From NCBI RefSeq assembly GCF_003515775.1, contig NZ_QWEI01000001.1, forward strand, positions 414,106 to 478,105: a DNA stretch of 64,000 nucleotides. Reading direction: 5' to 3'. Made by a program: the position numbers and the translations under genes. Source of the stretch: Ureibacillus yapensis (GTDB taxonomy: Bacteria > Bacillota > Bacilli > Bacillales_A > Planococcaceae). Shown in pieces: positions 35,565 through 45,572 of this stretch. Position 1 is the stretch's first letter; each line of letters starts with the position of its first letter. The notes beneath the pieces were generated by a model. It worked only from the letters and a program-made list of their open reading frames with translations. It was not told where the DNA came from and made no database searches.

Positions 35565-36821
35565 TTAGTCTTCCATTTTATCCAGCTCTTTTTCCAATCC
35601 TTCCGCAAATAGGCCGTAAACATAACGTTCTGCATCAAATGGCTGTAGATCATCCATTTTTTCGCCTAGGCCGACGAATTTAACGGGAATATGCAGTTTA
35701 TTGCGGATTGCCAATACAATACCGCCTTTTGCAGTACCGTCCAATTTCGTTAACACGATTCCCGTCACATTTGTCGCTTCTTTAAACGTTTGTGCTTGGA
35801 TCAAAGCATTTTGCCCTGTTGTCGCATCCAATGCAAGCAGCACTTCATGTGGCGCATTTGGAATTTCACGCGAAATAACACGATGTACTTTTTCAAGCTC
35901 TTTCATCAAGTTGACTTTATTTTGCAGTCGCCCTGCTGTATCACAGATTAACACATCCGCATTCCGTTTTTTTGCAGCAGCAATTGCATCGTAAATCACT
36001 GCAGCCGGGTCAGAGCCTTCTGATTGCTTGATGACGTCACAGCCAACACGGTCACCCCATACTTGCAGCTGTTCAATTGCTCCGGCACGGAATGTATCCC
36101 CCGCTGCAAGCAATACAGATTTACCTTCTTTGGTTAAACGATGCGCCAATTTACCGATTGTCGTTGTCTTTCCTACACCATTTACACCGACGAATAAAAT
36201 CACCGTTAGCTCGCCTTTTGGCTGCATGTTCAACTCGGCAATATCTTCTTCACCGGCTTCATAGATTTCAACCAGTTTCTCGGAAATGATTGCTTGAATT
36301 CCTTCAGTGTCTTTGATGTTTTTACGCTGTACTTCAAAACGCAGCTTGTCCATCAAATCCATGACCGTTTCAAAGCCAACGTCCGCTTGAAGCAGTATTT
36401 CTTCCAATTCTTCAAAGAAATCCTCATCTACTTTGCGATAGCGCGCGACCAAGTCATTTACTTTTGAAGTAAACGAATTTCGTGTCTTGGCCAGACCCAT
36501 TTTAAACTTTTGCGTAATGGACCATGCGGATGGTTTTTTCTCTTCAACCTCTTCGGTCTCTTCAACAGGTTCTGCAAGGGTTTCTTCCTCAGCTTCCGAA
36601 GAAACTTCAGTTGTATCAACCTGCACTTCAACCGGTTTCTCTTCTACTTCGGGAATCTCCGGTTTTTGTTCTTCGACTGAAGGAGTCGTGTCAACCTGTT
36701 CTTCTAAAAGCTCAGCTTCTTCCAGCTTTTCTTCTGTATCATGAGCTTCAAGTTGCTGCTGCTCGACTTTTTCCTCTTCAGTTCCTATTAATTTTTCTTT
36801 CAGTCGCTTAAAAAAGCTCAT
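35565..36821 (-). CDS. ftsY: Signal recognition particle receptor FtsY
   Basis: 418-residue SRP receptor GTPase. The first 100 residues form a very acidic E/V/T-rich A domain. The NG domain follows with GVNGVGKTTTIGKLA (G1), CDTAGRLQNKVNLM (G3) and TKLDGTAKGGIVLA (G4), and ends at KFVGLGEKMDDLQPF. It is longer than B. subtilis FtsY (329 aa) because of the acidic region. Expected third gene of rnc-smc-ftsY. Here a 416-bp repeat-filled gap separates it from smc, so it may have its own promoter. Confidence 0.97.
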   Translation of the reverse strand: MSFFKRLKEKLIGTEEEKVEQQQLEAHDTEEKLEEAELLEEQVDTTPSVEEQKPEIPEVEEKPVEVQVDTTEVSSEAEEETLAEPVEETEEVEEKKPSAWSITQKFKMGLAKTRNSFTSKVNDLVARYRKVDEDFFEELEEILLQADVGFETVMDLMDKLRFEVQRKNIKDTEGIQAIISEKLVEIYEAGEEDIAELNMQPKGELTVILFVGVNGVGKTTTIGKLAHRLTKEGKSVLLAAGDTFRAGAIEQLQVWGDRVGCDVIKQSEGSDPAAVIYDAIAAAKKRNADVLICDTAGRLQNKVNLMKELEKVHRVISREIPNAPHEVLLALDATTGQNALIQAQTFKEATNVTGIVLTKLDGTAKGGIVLAIRNKLHIPVKFVGLGEKMDDLQPFDAERYVYGLFAEGLEKELDKMED

Positions 36822-36869
36822 TCACTTCCACTCCTTGTCTCCAAATCAGAAAGTATATTATTTATCGAC

Positions 36870-37237
36870 CAACGCAAGACGCCCAGCTCCTCGAATTTCG
36901 GAGCTAAACAGTAAATAGGAAGTCAGCCTAAAATCGACACGTCCTGTGTCAACGGCTGACTAACCTACATCCTGTAGGCCTCCGCTTTTCTCTTGTCTAG
37001 CTCCAGCGCCCAGCCCCTCGAGTCGCTTCAGTCCCTCGGTCGAAAGCTGGAAAGATGCTTTCGATTCGGGCCTTCCAGCGCTTGACGGGGCTAAACGGGG
37101 CGCTTGCGCTTTTCTCTTGTCTAGCTACGAACGCCAGCTCCTCGACAACTTCGGTGCTGCCAATAAGGGCAAAGAGCGCGCCCTTTTTGGCAACCCCTCC
37201 AGTTGTTGTCGGAGCTAATCGGGCGTTCTCCGCTTTT
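36870..37237 (+). repeat. Cluster of three dispersed stem-loop elements between smc and ftsY
   Basis: The gap contains three tandem copies of a module. Each begins near GCCCAGCTCCTCGA or CGCCCAGCCCCTCGAG, ends near GGAGCTAA or GGGGCTAAACGGGGCG, and is followed by CGCTTTTCT(CTTGTCTAGCT). Copies lie at about 36878-36996, 37000-37120 and 37125-37238. The middle one has a long internal hairpin, CGGTCGAAAGC with GCTTTCGATTCG. The first has GTCAGCC...GGCTGAC enclosing GACACGTCCTGTGTC. The two ends of each copy are partly complementary. No gene is supportable in this gap. Confidence 0.75.
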
Positions 37238-40200
37238 CTAAGTAAGTACCGCTTCTTTTTCCAGTTTTACGGAAACGAGTTTGGATACACCGGATTCTTG
37301 CATTGTGATGCCGTATAGAACATCGGCACCTTCCATTGTTCCTTTGCGGTGTGTAATGACAATGAATTGCGTTTCATCCTTTAATTTCTTTAAATATTCG
37401 CTATAGCGTTGAACGTTCGCTTCATCGAGTGCCGCTTCCACTTCATCAAGGATCACAAACGGAACGGGACGGGAATTTAAAATGGCAAATAATAAAGCGA
37501 TTGCTGTTAATGCTCTTTCTCCACCGGATAAGAGACTTAAACTTTGCAGCTTTTTGCCCGGAGGCTGAGCGACAATTTCGATGCCTGTTTCAAGCAGGTT
37601 TTCAGGATCAAGCAATACCAAATCGGCTTGTCCGCCACCAAACAGCTCACGGAATACATGTCGGAACTGCGTTTGAATCATCGTGAATGACTCCCTGAAG
37701 CGCAGGGTCATTTCTTCATCCATTTCACGAATGGCTTCATGCAATGTTTCCTGTGCTTCCAGCAGATCATTTCGTTGTTCAGTTAAAAACGTATGGCGCT
37801 CAAGTACCCGATCATATTCTTCAATAGCCGTTAAATTAACTGGCCCCAATTCTTCAATCGACTGCTTCAACAATTTCACTTTCCGGCGTACTGAATCAAC
37901 ATCCTCCAGATCCATTACATGTTCACGCGCTTCTTCGAAATCCATTTCATATTGTTCATCGAGAATTGTCTGTAGCCGATCGATTTCATATTCAACACGG
38001 CTTTTCTTCACTTCAATATCTTGCAAACTCTCCAAGAATCCTTTATGCACTCTTTGCAGCTCTTTCAATTGCTCTTCAAGCTGGGACAAATTTTGTTGAT
38101 GCGTGGCGCGCAACGTACGGTTTTCTTGTATTTTTGCAGTTAGCGAATTTTTTTTGCTGTTCCATTCAAGAACCGTTTTTTCAATTTCTTCATCAGAAGG
38201 AGCGTTTACATCATCATTTTGAAGCCAATTGATTTCCAAAGTGATTGACTCTATATTTTGCTTTGCTTTCGAACGCTTAAGAGCAAGCTCGGCTACAGCA
38301 ACTTGAAGCTGGCTTACCTGCTCCCCCATCACGGCCAGTTCCAATCGTTTTTGGGCAGCAGATTCCCTTAAAGCATCCTTTTCTGTTTCGCCTTTTAATT
38401 TCAGTTCACTTAGATGCTCCACTTTTTGATTGATTTCTTCCAGTTCCGATTTTATTTCCTCGAGCCTTTGCGACGCTTCTTGTTTTTGCTGAAGCAACGT
38501 TGTTTTTCTTGAGACTACAGAAGATTGCTCTGAAAAAGTGACATTGACTGTTGCTTTCAGGCTTTTTTCTTCCATTTCTGCTTCAAGAAACTTTGCTCTT
38601 TGTGAAATTTCTTCCTGGCGAAGTGTTTCCCCTTCAAGCTTTACCGTTTCAAGCTGTTCACGCAATAAAGCAAGTGCTTCTTTTTCAGTCGCCACGGATT
38701 TTTCAGCCTGCACAATCGAGTTTTCCATCTTCGCCAAATTGCTTGTGAGCTGATCAAGTTCGGCTTTACGTGTGAATAACGAACTTTGTTGTTTGGAAGC
38801 ACCACCAGTCAAAGACCCGCCTGCATTGACGATATCCCCATCCAATGTAACAACTCGGTATCTAAACCCGCAGTTTCTGGCAATTTGGCTGGCGCCTTCC
38901 AAGTTTGATGCAACAAGTACGTTTCCAAGCAAATTTTCAACAATCGTTTGATTTGACTCATCAAAGTCAACAAGTTCATAGGCAAGGCTGACAAAAGCAG
39001 GATGATCCAGGGCAGGCGCTATTTGAGAAGTCGATAGTTTGCGTGACTTCATGACGGTTTTAGGTAAGAATGTTGCACGGCCCGCCCGTTTGGATTTAAG
39101 CCAGCCGATCGCTTTTTGTGCGTGCTGCTCATTGTCTGTCACGATATGCTGGGAAGCTGCACCCAAAGCTGTCTCGATTGCTTTCGAGTACTGTCCATCT
39201 ACTTGGATTAATTCAGCAACAGCACCTTCAATGCCGGACAGTTCTCCTCGTTCACGAGCCAAAAGAACTTCTTTTACGCCTTGGAAAAAGCCCGAAAAGT
39301 CTGCTTCAAGCTCTGCCAATGTTTCTCTACGGCTCTTTAATTGTTGCTGATGTTGATAAGCTTGATAGAGCATCTGCTGTTTTTCTTCAAAGGAAGAGGT
39401 AGCGTTTTTTAACTGTAGTTGAACAATTTCATATTGTTCAAGCTTTTCCTTCAGCTGCAATTCAACCTTTTTCAAGCTTTTTTCCAATTGCAGTTTTAGT
39501 TCCGTGACTTCCTCGAGTCTCTTCGCCATTTCTGCAGAACGGCCATTCATGCGCTCGGCCGTTTCCAGTTGCTGAGCAAGTTGTTGATCAATATGCTTTA
39601 ATTCATTCTTAACCGTTGCTTCTTCATTTAATAAATCGATGTAAACATCTTTGGAATGTTCAATTTCCTGTTCGATTTCCGAAACAGAAGAATTCAATGT
39701 TAAATCAAGCTGTTTAATTTCCTGTTTTAGCTTTTGAACTTCCTTTTGCTTTTCGGTAAATTGCGACTTTTTGTCATTTTCACTGCTCAAAAGTTCCTGT
39801 TCTTCAGTCTGCAACTCATGCAACGATTGCTGCAATTGCTGCAGTTGCTTATGGGCATTTGAACGTTTTTCTTTCAGAAGCGCTTTACGCCCTTCCCAAC
39901 GTTCTGCCTCGGAACTTGCCTCTACCAATTGTTCTTGGGCGCTATCCAGAACCTCATCAATTTCTTTCAGCTTTCCGCGGATGGCCCCAACATGCCCTTC
40001 AACGTTCACGAGGTTTGACGCATGCTGCTGTTCCGCTGTTTTTAATTGTTCACGCTGTTGTTCCATTTGCTGCAAATTTTTCGCATGGACAATTAAATCA
40101 TTCACCGTCAGGGCAATATCCGATTCTCTTAATTCGTCTGTCATCCGGATATAATCCTTGGCAGTGGATGCCTGGATTTGCAATGGTTCGAGACGGCTGT

Positions 40201-40795
40201 CCAATTCATGCAAAATATCAAGAACCCGGTGCAGGTTCTCATCGGTTTCAACTAATTTATGTTCTGCTTTTTTCTTGCGAATTTTATATTTTAGTACACC
40301 GGCTGCTTCTTCAAAGATCGTTCTTCGATCATCTGGTCTACTGTTCAGTATTTCATCTACGCGGCCTTGTGAAATAATCGAGAATGCTTCTTTTCCTAAT
40401 CCCGAATCCATAAATAAGTCCGTAATATCTTTCAGGCGACATTGCTGGTTGTTCAGCAAATATTCACTATCGCCTGAGCGATATACGCGTCTTGTGACAC
40501 TAATTTCGTTATAAGGCATTTGTACTTTTTCATCTTCATTGTTTAAGACAAGTGTTACCTCTGCGAAATTAAGCGGTTTTCTTGATTCACTTCCAGCAAA
40601 AATAACATCTTCCATCTTCGAACCGCGTAAACTTTTTGCGGATTGTTCCCCCAGTACCCACCTGATGGCATCGGTTACATTACTTTTACCGCTGCCATTC
40701 GGGCCGACTACTGCTGTTACACCCGGAACAAAGTCGATTCCAATACGATCAGCAAACGATTTAAAGCCAATTACTTCAAGTCGTTTAAGGAACAT
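37238..40795 (-). CDS. smc: Chromosome partition protein SMC
   Basis: 1185-residue condensin ATPase that loops and segregates the chromosome with ScpA and ScpB. Walker A GPNGSGKS is at residues 31-38, and VLGEQSAKSLRG follows. Two long coiled coils flank the hinge (about 500-670, with NAGGSLTGGA). The C-terminal head has the signature LSGGERALTAIALLFAIL, Walker B FVILDEVEAALDEANV and the D-loop. Length matches B. subtilis SMC (1186). The stop lies at the edge of the repeat cluster. It begins 5 nt after rnc. Confidence 0.98.
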   Translation of the reverse strand: MFLKRLEVIGFKSFADRIGIDFVPGVTAVVGPNGSGKSNVTDAIRWVLGEQSAKSLRGSKMEDVIFAGSESRKPLNFAEVTLVLNNEDEKVQMPYNEISVTRRVYRSGDSEYLLNNQQCRLKDITDLFMDSGLGKEAFSIISQGRVDEILNSRPDDRRTIFEEAAGVLKYKIRKKKAEHKLVETDENLHRVLDILHELDSRLEPLQIQASTAKDYIRMTDELRESDIALTVNDLIVHAKNLQQMEQQREQLKTAEQQHASNLVNVEGHVGAIRGKLKEIDEVLDSAQEQLVEASSEAERWEGRKALLKEKRSNAHKQLQQLQQSLHELQTEEQELLSSENDKKSQFTEKQKEVQKLKQEIKQLDLTLNSSVSEIEQEIEHSKDVYIDLLNEEATVKNELKHIDQQLAQQLETAERMNGRSAEMAKRLEEVTELKLQLEKSLKKVELQLKEKLEQYEIVQLQLKNATSSFEEKQQMLYQAYQHQQQLKSRRETLAELEADFSGFFQGVKEVLLARERGELSGIEGAVAELIQVDGQYSKAIETALGAASQHIVTDNEQHAQKAIGWLKSKRAGRATFLPKTVMKSRKLSTSQIAPALDHPAFVSLAYELVDFDESNQTIVENLLGNVLVASNLEGASQIARNCGFRYRVVTLDGDIVNAGGSLTGGASKQQSSLFTRKAELDQLTSNLAKMENSIVQAEKSVATEKEALALLREQLETVKLEGETLRQEEISQRAKFLEAEMEEKSLKATVNVTFSEQSSVVSRKTTLLQQKQEASQRLEEIKSELEEINQKVEHLSELKLKGETEKDALRESAAQKRLELAVMGEQVSQLQVAVAELALKRSKAKQNIESITLEINWLQNDDVNAPSDEEIEKTVLEWNSKKNSLTAKIQENRTLRATHQQNLSQLEEQLKELQRVHKGFLESLQDIEVKKSRVEYEIDRLQTILDEQYEMDFEEAREHVMDLEDVDSVRRKVKLLKQSIEELGPVNLTAIEEYDRVLERHTFLTEQRNDLLEAQETLHEAIREMDEEMTLRFRESFTMIQTQFRHVFRELFGGGQADLVLLDPENLLETGIEIVAQPPGKKLQSLSLLSGGERALTAIALLFAILNSRPVPFVILDEVEAALDEANVQRYSEYLKKLKDETQFIVITHRKGTMEGADVLYGITMQESGVSKLVSVKLEKEAVLT

Positions 40796-40800
40796 ATTAG

Positions 40801-41562
40801 CTAGTCCTCCTTAATGCTGGCCTGATTCAACGTGATCATCGCATTTTGCGCTGCTTGCTGCTCAGCCTCTTTCTTTGATTTTCCGCGCCCGATTCCCAAC
40901 TCTTGCTCATTTAGCAATACGCGCGAAATGAACGTGCGATTATGCGCTGGCCCTTTTTCATCCACAATCTCGTAATGAAGCGTGCCGTTATTTGATTGTT
41001 GAACCATTTCTTGCAATTGACTTTTAAAATCCATCACATGCGAAAAAGCACCGACTTCTACTTTTGGGAATACGATTCTTTCCAGAAATTCCACGACGAC
41101 GTCCAAACCTAAATCTAAATACAAAGCCCCAATAAAGGATTCAAAAACATCCGCCAATAGCGCAGGACGTTCCCGGCCACCCGTAAGCTCCTCACCTTTT
41201 CCCAACAGAACATATTTGCCGAAATTTAATTCGTTGGCAAAAATAACAAGCGATGGTTCACACACAATCGAAGCACGCAGCTTCGTCAGTTCTCCCTCAC
41301 TCATATGCGGGTATCTTTCGAAAAGGTATTTAGATACAGAAAGTTCAAGTACGGCGTCTCCCAAAAACTCCAGTCTTTCATTGTCGGTAAATAATTTTCG
41401 ACGATGCTCATTCACATAAGATGAATGTGTAAAAGCTTGGTAAAGCAAGCTTTTGTTGCGAAAATAAATATTTAATTCTTCTTGCAAAAATTCAAATTGC
41501 TGTCTTGCTCTTTCAGGCAATATCCCAATTTTTGAGTGAAACCCTTTTTTTCTAATTGTCAT
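40801..41562 (-). CDS. rnc: Ribonuclease III
   Basis: 253-residue double-strand-specific RNase that processes rRNA precursors and scRNA. The catalytic signature [21 protein letters not shown] is present (split for description), and a second acidic cluster is in [17 protein letters not shown]. The C-terminal dsRNA-binding domain is at about 180-250, [11 protein letters not shown] to [13 protein letters not shown]. The ATG at 41562 follows AGGAAGGCAGATTGTTC; a TTG two codons earlier is a possible alternative. Order acpP / rnc-smc as in B. subtilis. Confidence 0.97.
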   Translation of the reverse strand: MTIRKKGFHSKIGILPERARQQFEFLQEELNIYFRNKSLLYQAFTHSSYVNEHRRKLFTDNERLEFLGDAVLELSVSKYLFERYPHMSEGELTKLRASIVCEPSLVIFANELNFGKYVLLGKGEELTGGRERPALLADVFESFIGALYLDLGLDVVVEFLERIVFPKVEVGAFSHVMDFKSQLQEMVQQSNNGTLHYEIVDEKGPAHNRTFISRVLLNEQELGIGRGKSKKEAEQQAAQNAMITLNQASIKED

Positions 41563-41659
41563 GAACAATCTGCCTTCCTAATAGATTCTAACTAACGTAT
41601 AGTTTACCTTGTATAGCATGATAAATTCAACTTTTCTTTGGCATTCCTATGTTCGCAAT

Positions 41660-41713
41660 ACGAAAAGAGGCACATAGTTGTGCAATTTATCCATTTGCCC
41701 AACTGTGCCTCTT
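41660..41713 (-). terminator. Intrinsic terminator after acpP
   Basis: Minus-strand AAGAGGCACA-GTTG and CAAC-TATGTGCCTCTTTT (41704-41713 with 41663-41674) form a long stem ending in TTTTCG. It is about 50 nt past acpP and ends the fapR operon. Confidence 0.8.
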
Positions 41714-41765
41714 GATCATGCGCCTTTCGCGTTTATACGGATGGCGCTAACTTTTTGAAGTTCGA

Positions 41766-42002
41766 TTAGCTAATTTTACCTTCAATATAACTGATTGCAT
41801 CGCCTACTGTAGCGATTTTCTCAGCATCTTCGTCTGAAATTTCCATATCAAACTCATCTTCAAGTTCCATTACTAATTCCACAACGTCCAATGAATCAGC
41901 ACCTAAATCTTCACGGAATGAAGCTTCTGCTTTCACTTCGCTTTCGTCAACGCCTAAACGGTCAACGACAACTTTTGTAACACGTTCAATTACTGTAGCC
42001 AA
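41766..42002 (-). CDS. acpP: Acyl carrier protein
   Basis: 78-residue acidic carrier for fatty-acid intermediates. The 4'-phosphopantetheine serine is S37 in [14 protein letters not shown]. The start is a TTG at 42002 (MATVIERV), 7 nt past GGGGAGG. A GTG three codons earlier sits inside that Shine-Dalgarno and would be inefficient. B. subtilis AcpA is 77 residues. Last gene of the fapR-plsX-fabD-fabG-acpP operon. Confidence 0.97.
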   Translation of the reverse strand: MATVIERVTKVVVDRLGVDESEVKAEASFREDLGADSLDVVELVMELEDEFDMEISDEDAEKIATVGDAISYIEGKIS

Positions 42003-42095
42003 ATCGGTCACCTCCCCTCAAATGATCTTTAAGAAAACAAGTTAGCAAAAAAACATAACATTGTATATAATAGAGTTTTTTTGCAATGAAATCAA

Positions 42096-42842
42096 TCACA
42101 TATACATGCCGCCATCAATATGAATCGTTTGGCCTGTTATATAATTTGCATCATCCGAAGCAAGGAACACGACCGCTTTTGCGATGTCTTCCGGCTGTCC
42201 GAGCTTCGCCAGCGGAATTTGGGCCAACATCGCATTTTTCAAATCTTCCGTTAAGGCATCCGTCATTTCTGTTGTAATAAATCCAGGAGCAATGGCGTTC
42301 ACCAATATATTGCGGGAAGCAAGCTCTTTCGCCGATGTTTTTGTTAAGCCGATGACGCCCGCTTTTGCAGCAACATAGTTTGCCTGGCCTGCATTTCCCA
42401 TTACTCCGACAATGGAGGAAATATTAATAATGCGGCCTGCACGCTGCTTCATCATTTGGCGCGTTACTGCCTTAGTGCATAAAAACACACCTTTTAGATT
42501 GGTGTTCATTACATCGTCCCACTCTTCTTCTTTCATGCGCATAAGAAGGTTGTCACGTGTAATTCCTGCATTATTTACTAAAATATCAATCGAACCGAAT
42601 TGCTCAAGCGCTGCATTCATCAACTGCTGAACAGACTCAGCTTCCGAAATATTTGCTTGTACAGCAACTGCCTGTACACCAAGATTTTGAATTTCTTCTA
42701 CTACTTCAGCAGCTTTTTGTTCGCTGCCGCTATAGTTTACAACTACATTCGCACCTTCTGCAGCAAGCTGCAGGGCAATTGCTCGCCCGATTCCGCGGGA
42801 TGCGCCTGTTACAACGGCCGTTTTTCCATTCAATTTACCCAT
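42096..42842 (-). CDS. fabG: 3-oxoacyl-[ACP] reductase FabG
   Basis: 248-residue short-chain dehydrogenase that reduces beta-ketoacyl-ACP with NADPH in fatty-acid elongation. [12 protein letters not shown] is the cofactor loop (about 12-23). [14 protein letters not shown], the catalytic serine in [11 protein letters not shown], and the YVAAKAG tyrosine-lysine pair are present. The C-terminus DGGMYM is the family end. The start overlaps the end of fabD by 8 nt. Confidence 0.98.
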   Translation of the reverse strand: MGKLNGKTAVVTGASRGIGRAIALQLAAEGANVVVNYSGSEQKAAEVVEEIQNLGVQAVAVQANISEAESVQQLMNAALEQFGSIDILVNNAGITRDNLLMRMKEEEWDDVMNTNLKGVFLCTKAVTRQMMKQRAGRIINISSIVGVMGNAGQANYVAAKAGVIGLTKTSAKELASRNILVNAIAPGFITTEMTDALTEDLKNAMLAQIPLAKLGQPEDIAKAVVFLASDDANYITGQTIHIDGGMYM

Positions 42843-43785
42843 TCAGTTCTCCTCCAAGCGCTTCGACTACTTCGTTAAGTGATGCTTCATCATGCACGCA
42901 GTAAGTTTTAACCGAGCGATCTACTTTTTTCACTAATCCAGAAAGGACTTTCCCCGGCCCACATTCTATGAAGGTTGTAACTCCAAGTTCCAAAAGCTTT
43001 TGAACGTCTTTTTCCCATAATACTGGGCTGTATACTTGTTCAATCATTTCTTGTCGAATAGAAGCAGCATCTTCCAACGCTTCGGCCCCTACATTGCTAA
43101 TGATTGGCGTATGAGGTGTTGTTACTTCGATTGCATCAATCACTTCTTTTAATTGAACAGATGCACCGCGCATTAATTCCGAATGGAAAGGACCGCTTAC
43201 CACTAAAGGAATTGCTCTTTTTGCCCCAGCTTCTTTTGCTGTAGCTGAAGCCAATTCAACTCCTTGTTTTGTACCGGAGATTACAATTTGCCCAGGACAG
43301 TTTAAATTCGCAAGTTGCACGATTTCGCCTTGGCTTGTTACCTGGTCACAAACCGCTTTCAAGCTCTCTGCATCCAATCCAAGAATGGCTGCCATCGCAC
43401 CCTCCCCAGCCGGAACTGCTTCATTCATGAATAAGCCTCGTTTATGGACAGTCAAGACGGCATCCTCGAAAGTAATTGCCCCCGAAACAACGAATGCACT
43501 GTATTCTCCCAAAGAATGTCCAGCCGTATAATCGGGCTTGATTCCCGCTGCCATCAGTTTTTGTGCAATCATAACACCAGTTGTCAGCAGTGCTGGCTGT
43601 GCATTATATGTTAATGTCAATTCTTCTGCAGGCCCGTTTAACATTAGTCTCGATAAGTCAAATTGCAGTACTTTGTCGGCTTGTTCGTAATATGCCTTGC
43701 TTTCTGGGCTATTTTGAACAAACTCCTCACCCATTCCTACAACTTGTGAACCTTGGCCTGGAAAGATAAACGCTATTTTTGTCAT
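42835..43785 (-). CDS. fabD: Malonyl-CoA:ACP transacylase FabD
   Basis: 316-residue enzyme that moves malonyl from CoA to ACP. The N-terminal [12 protein letters not shown] and the nucleophile elbow [11 protein letters not shown] (about residues 90-100) are clear, and the partner histidine is in [22 protein letters not shown] precedes the chosen ATG; a 6-codon longer frame is rejected. In the FapR regulon by position. Confidence 0.97.
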   Translation of the reverse strand: MTKIAFIFPGQGSQVVGMGEEFVQNSPESKAYYEQADKVLQFDLSRLMLNGPAEELTLTYNAQPALLTTGVMIAQKLMAAGIKPDYTAGHSLGEYSAFVVSGAITFEDAVLTVHKRGLFMNEAVPAGEGAMAAILGLDAESLKAVCDQVTSQGEIVQLANLNCPGQIVISGTKQGVELASATAKEAGAKRAIPLVVSGPFHSELMRGASVQLKEVIDAIEVTTPHTPIISNVGAEALEDAASIRQEMIEQVYSPVLWEKDVQKLLELGVTTFIECGPGKVLSGLVKKVDRSVKTYCVHDEASLNEVVEALGGELNG

Positions 43786-43821
43786 ATAGAATCCCCTTTT
43801 CAAACAACATCCCTGTTATTG

Positions 43822-44811
43822 CTATTGTTGGTTTGCCGAAATTGTTTTGGCAATTACATCCGTTACATCATGCTCAACCATGATGTTTGCTTGGCGAATT
43901 GCACTATAAATGGCTCTGGCATTGGAGGAACCATGCGCTTTGATAACCGGTGCTTTCAACCCGAATAATGCCGCTCCACCATACTCGGAATAATCCAATT
44001 TGCCTTTTAGTTTTTTCAGTTCGCTTTTCATGAGCAATGCGCCCACTTTTGTTTTTGCGGAAGATAAAAACGCTTCTTTCAGCAAATTCATCATTGCGCC
44101 GGCAGTACCTTCAATCGATTTTAAAACCATATTGCCGGTAAAACCATCCGTAACGACAACATCGGCAACGTTGTCCATTAGATCACGCGCTTCCACATTG
44201 CCGATGAAATTGATATCGGACTCTTTCAACAAAGTGAATGCTTGCTTTGTTAATTCATTCCCTTTTTTATCTTCTGTACCGATATTCAATAATCCTACTC
44301 GAGGATTGTCGATGCCTCTGACTTTTTTTGCATAAATATAACCCATGATGGCGTATTGCAGCAGATTTTCTGCTTTTGCATCGGCATTTGCCCCTAAGTC
44401 GAGCATCAAGAACCCTTGGCCATCAATTGTCGGCAACGTAGTAGCTAAAGCTGGACGAGCAACTCCTTCGATCCGTCCCACTTTAAACAAGCCACCTGCC
44501 ATGAAGGCTCCGGTATTTCCTGCCGAAAGACAAGCATCTGCACGGCCTTCCGTTACCGCTTCCAAAATTTTCGTCATAGAAGCATCCTTTTTGCGTCGAA
44601 CCGCTCGGGCAGGGTCATCCTCCGCCTCAACCACTTCCTCGCAATGAATCACTTCCAGACGAGGGTGTTCCTTAAGGAAAGGCTGCAGTTCTTGTTGTTT
44701 TCCATATAACTGAATCTCGATATTAGGGAAGTCTTCCAATGCCAGCAATGCGCCTTCCACGATTGCTTTTGGTGCATTATCGCCGCCCATTGCATCTATT
44801 GCTAGTTTCAT
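43822..44811 (-). CDS. plsX: Phosphate acyltransferase PlsX
   Basis: 329-residue enzyme that makes acyl-phosphate from acyl-ACP, the first step toward phosphatidic acid in Gram-positives. [20 protein letters not shown] is the family start. [25 protein letters not shown] and [17 protein letters not shown] are conserved. It overlaps fapR by 4 nt (ATGA), so it is coupled to the regulator's translation. Confidence 0.98.
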   Translation of the reverse strand: MKLAIDAMGGDNAPKAIVEGALLALEDFPNIEIQLYGKQQELQPFLKEHPRLEVIHCEEVVEAEDDPARAVRRKKDASMTKILEAVTEGRADACLSAGNTGAFMAGGLFKVGRIEGVARPALATTLPTIDGQGFLMLDLGANADAKAENLLQYAIMGYIYAKKVRGIDNPRVGLLNIGTEDKKGNELTKQAFTLLKESDINFIGNVEARDLMDNVADVVVTDGFTGNMVLKSIEGTAGAMMNLLKEAFLSSAKTKVGALLMKSELKKLKGKLDYSEYGGAALFGLKAPVIKAHGSSNARAIYSAIRQANIMVEHDVTDVIAKTISANQQ

Positions 44812-45386
44812 TCGGTGTCACCTTTCCCTTTCGTACGATACATTTCAAACTCGCCTTTAAATACGGTTTCATTATTTACAGTAGATAGAACATCTATATA
44901 TGTACGGTTTTTTTCATGGTCCTGTCCTCGTACAATTGCTTTTGTAATCACACGATCGCCAACTTTAACGGGCTTTACAAAAACAACATTTGATTTTACG
45001 GTCAATGCCAATTCATCATTTATCACAGCAACAGCCAGCGAGTTTGCTTGGGCAAATAGATGGTGTCCCCTCGCAATCCCGTTTCGCTGAAAAACATGTT
45101 CTTCTTTTACATCAAAAATAGAAAGTGCTTTTTCATCTAGTTCGATATCAATTATTTCACCAATTACTTCGTCCAAAGGCAAAGATTTGACTTCATTTTC
45201 GTAATTTTTTTCAGCAACGTCCTTAATCCGTTCCCGCAATTCCGGTATTGAGAGTTCCATACGGTCTAGCCGGATCGTTTGAACGCTCACTCCAAATTGT
45301 GAAGCTAATTGTTCATCCGTGACGAACGGGTTTTCTTTGATTGTTTCCATAAGCAGTCTTTGCCGTTCTTTTTTTGTTCGCTTCAA
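44808..45386 (-). CDS. fapR: Malonyl-CoA-responsive repressor of lipid synthesis, FapR
   Basis: 192-residue repressor of fatty-acid and phospholipid genes, released by malonyl-CoA. The N-terminal HTH has [22 protein letters not shown] (split for description). The C-terminal hot-dog fold includes [18 protein letters not shown], the malonyl-CoA pocket. I set the start at TTG 45386 ([12 protein letters not shown]), which aligns with the B. subtilis N-terminus MRRNKRERQ and follows AGGTGGCGAGGGC. A GTG four codons upstream overlaps that signal. A matching FapR operator lies 28 bp upstream, indicating autoregulation. Confidence 0.96.
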   Translation of the reverse strand: MKRTKKERQRLLMETIKENPFVTDEQLASQFGVSVQTIRLDRMELSIPELRERIKDVAEKNYENEVKSLPLDEVIGEIIDIELDEKALSIFDVKEEHVFQRNGIARGHHLFAQANSLAVAVINDELALTVKSNVVFVKPVKVGDRVITKAIVRGQDHEKNRTYIDVLSTVNNETVFKGEFEMYRTKGKGDTE

Positions 45387-45413
45387 AGCCCTCGCCACCT
45401 ACTTTTATGTATT

Positions 45414-45430
45414 TTAGCACTTGGTACTAA
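45414..45430 (-). promoter_or_regulatory. FapR operator
   Basis: Minus strand TTAGTACCAAGTGCTAA is a near-palindrome matching the 17-bp FapR consensus TTAGTACCNNGGTACTAA-type half-sites, with one mismatch in the right half. It lies just downstream of the -10 below, over the expected transcription start, so binding would block initiation. Confidence 0.85.
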
Positions 45431-45434
45431 TACC

Positions 45435-45463
45435 AGTATACAGTTACATAAAAAAGAACGCAA
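45435..45463 (-). promoter_or_regulatory. Promoter of the fapR operon
   Basis: Minus-strand TTGCGT (45458-45463), exact 17-bp spacer, TATACT (45435-45440). The FapR operator begins 5 bp downstream. The -35 lies inside the 3' arm of the recG terminator. Confidence 0.75.
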
Positions 45464-45480
45464 CATCAAATTGTTGCGCT
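45447..45480 (-). terminator. Intrinsic terminator after recG, overlapping the fapR promoter
   Basis: Minus-strand stem CGCAACA / TGTTGCG around ATTTGA, followed by TTCTTTTTTA. It is about 93 nt past the recG stop. The descending arm and T-run contain the -35 element and spacer of the fapR promoter. Confidence 0.75.
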
Positions 45481-45572
45481 CCATTTATTATGGTTAAGGT
45501 TAAATATTTTATTTAACAGAGAATAGCCGTAATGGTCAGGCTCTATGGCTCTATGGCTCTATTCCAGTTTTC

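Noticed and set aside
35429-35653. 74-codon minus-strand open frame across the ftsY 3' end
   Set aside because: Overlaps the ftsY coding end, its terminator and the 52-bp array; no start signal.
36870-37237. Insertion sequence or prophage remnant
   Set aside because: No transposase or phage reading frame; only short stem-loop modules are present.
39859-40377. 172-codon plus-strand open frame inside smc
   Set aside because: Antisense of the SMC coiled coil; composition reflects the complement of glutamine/glutamate codons.
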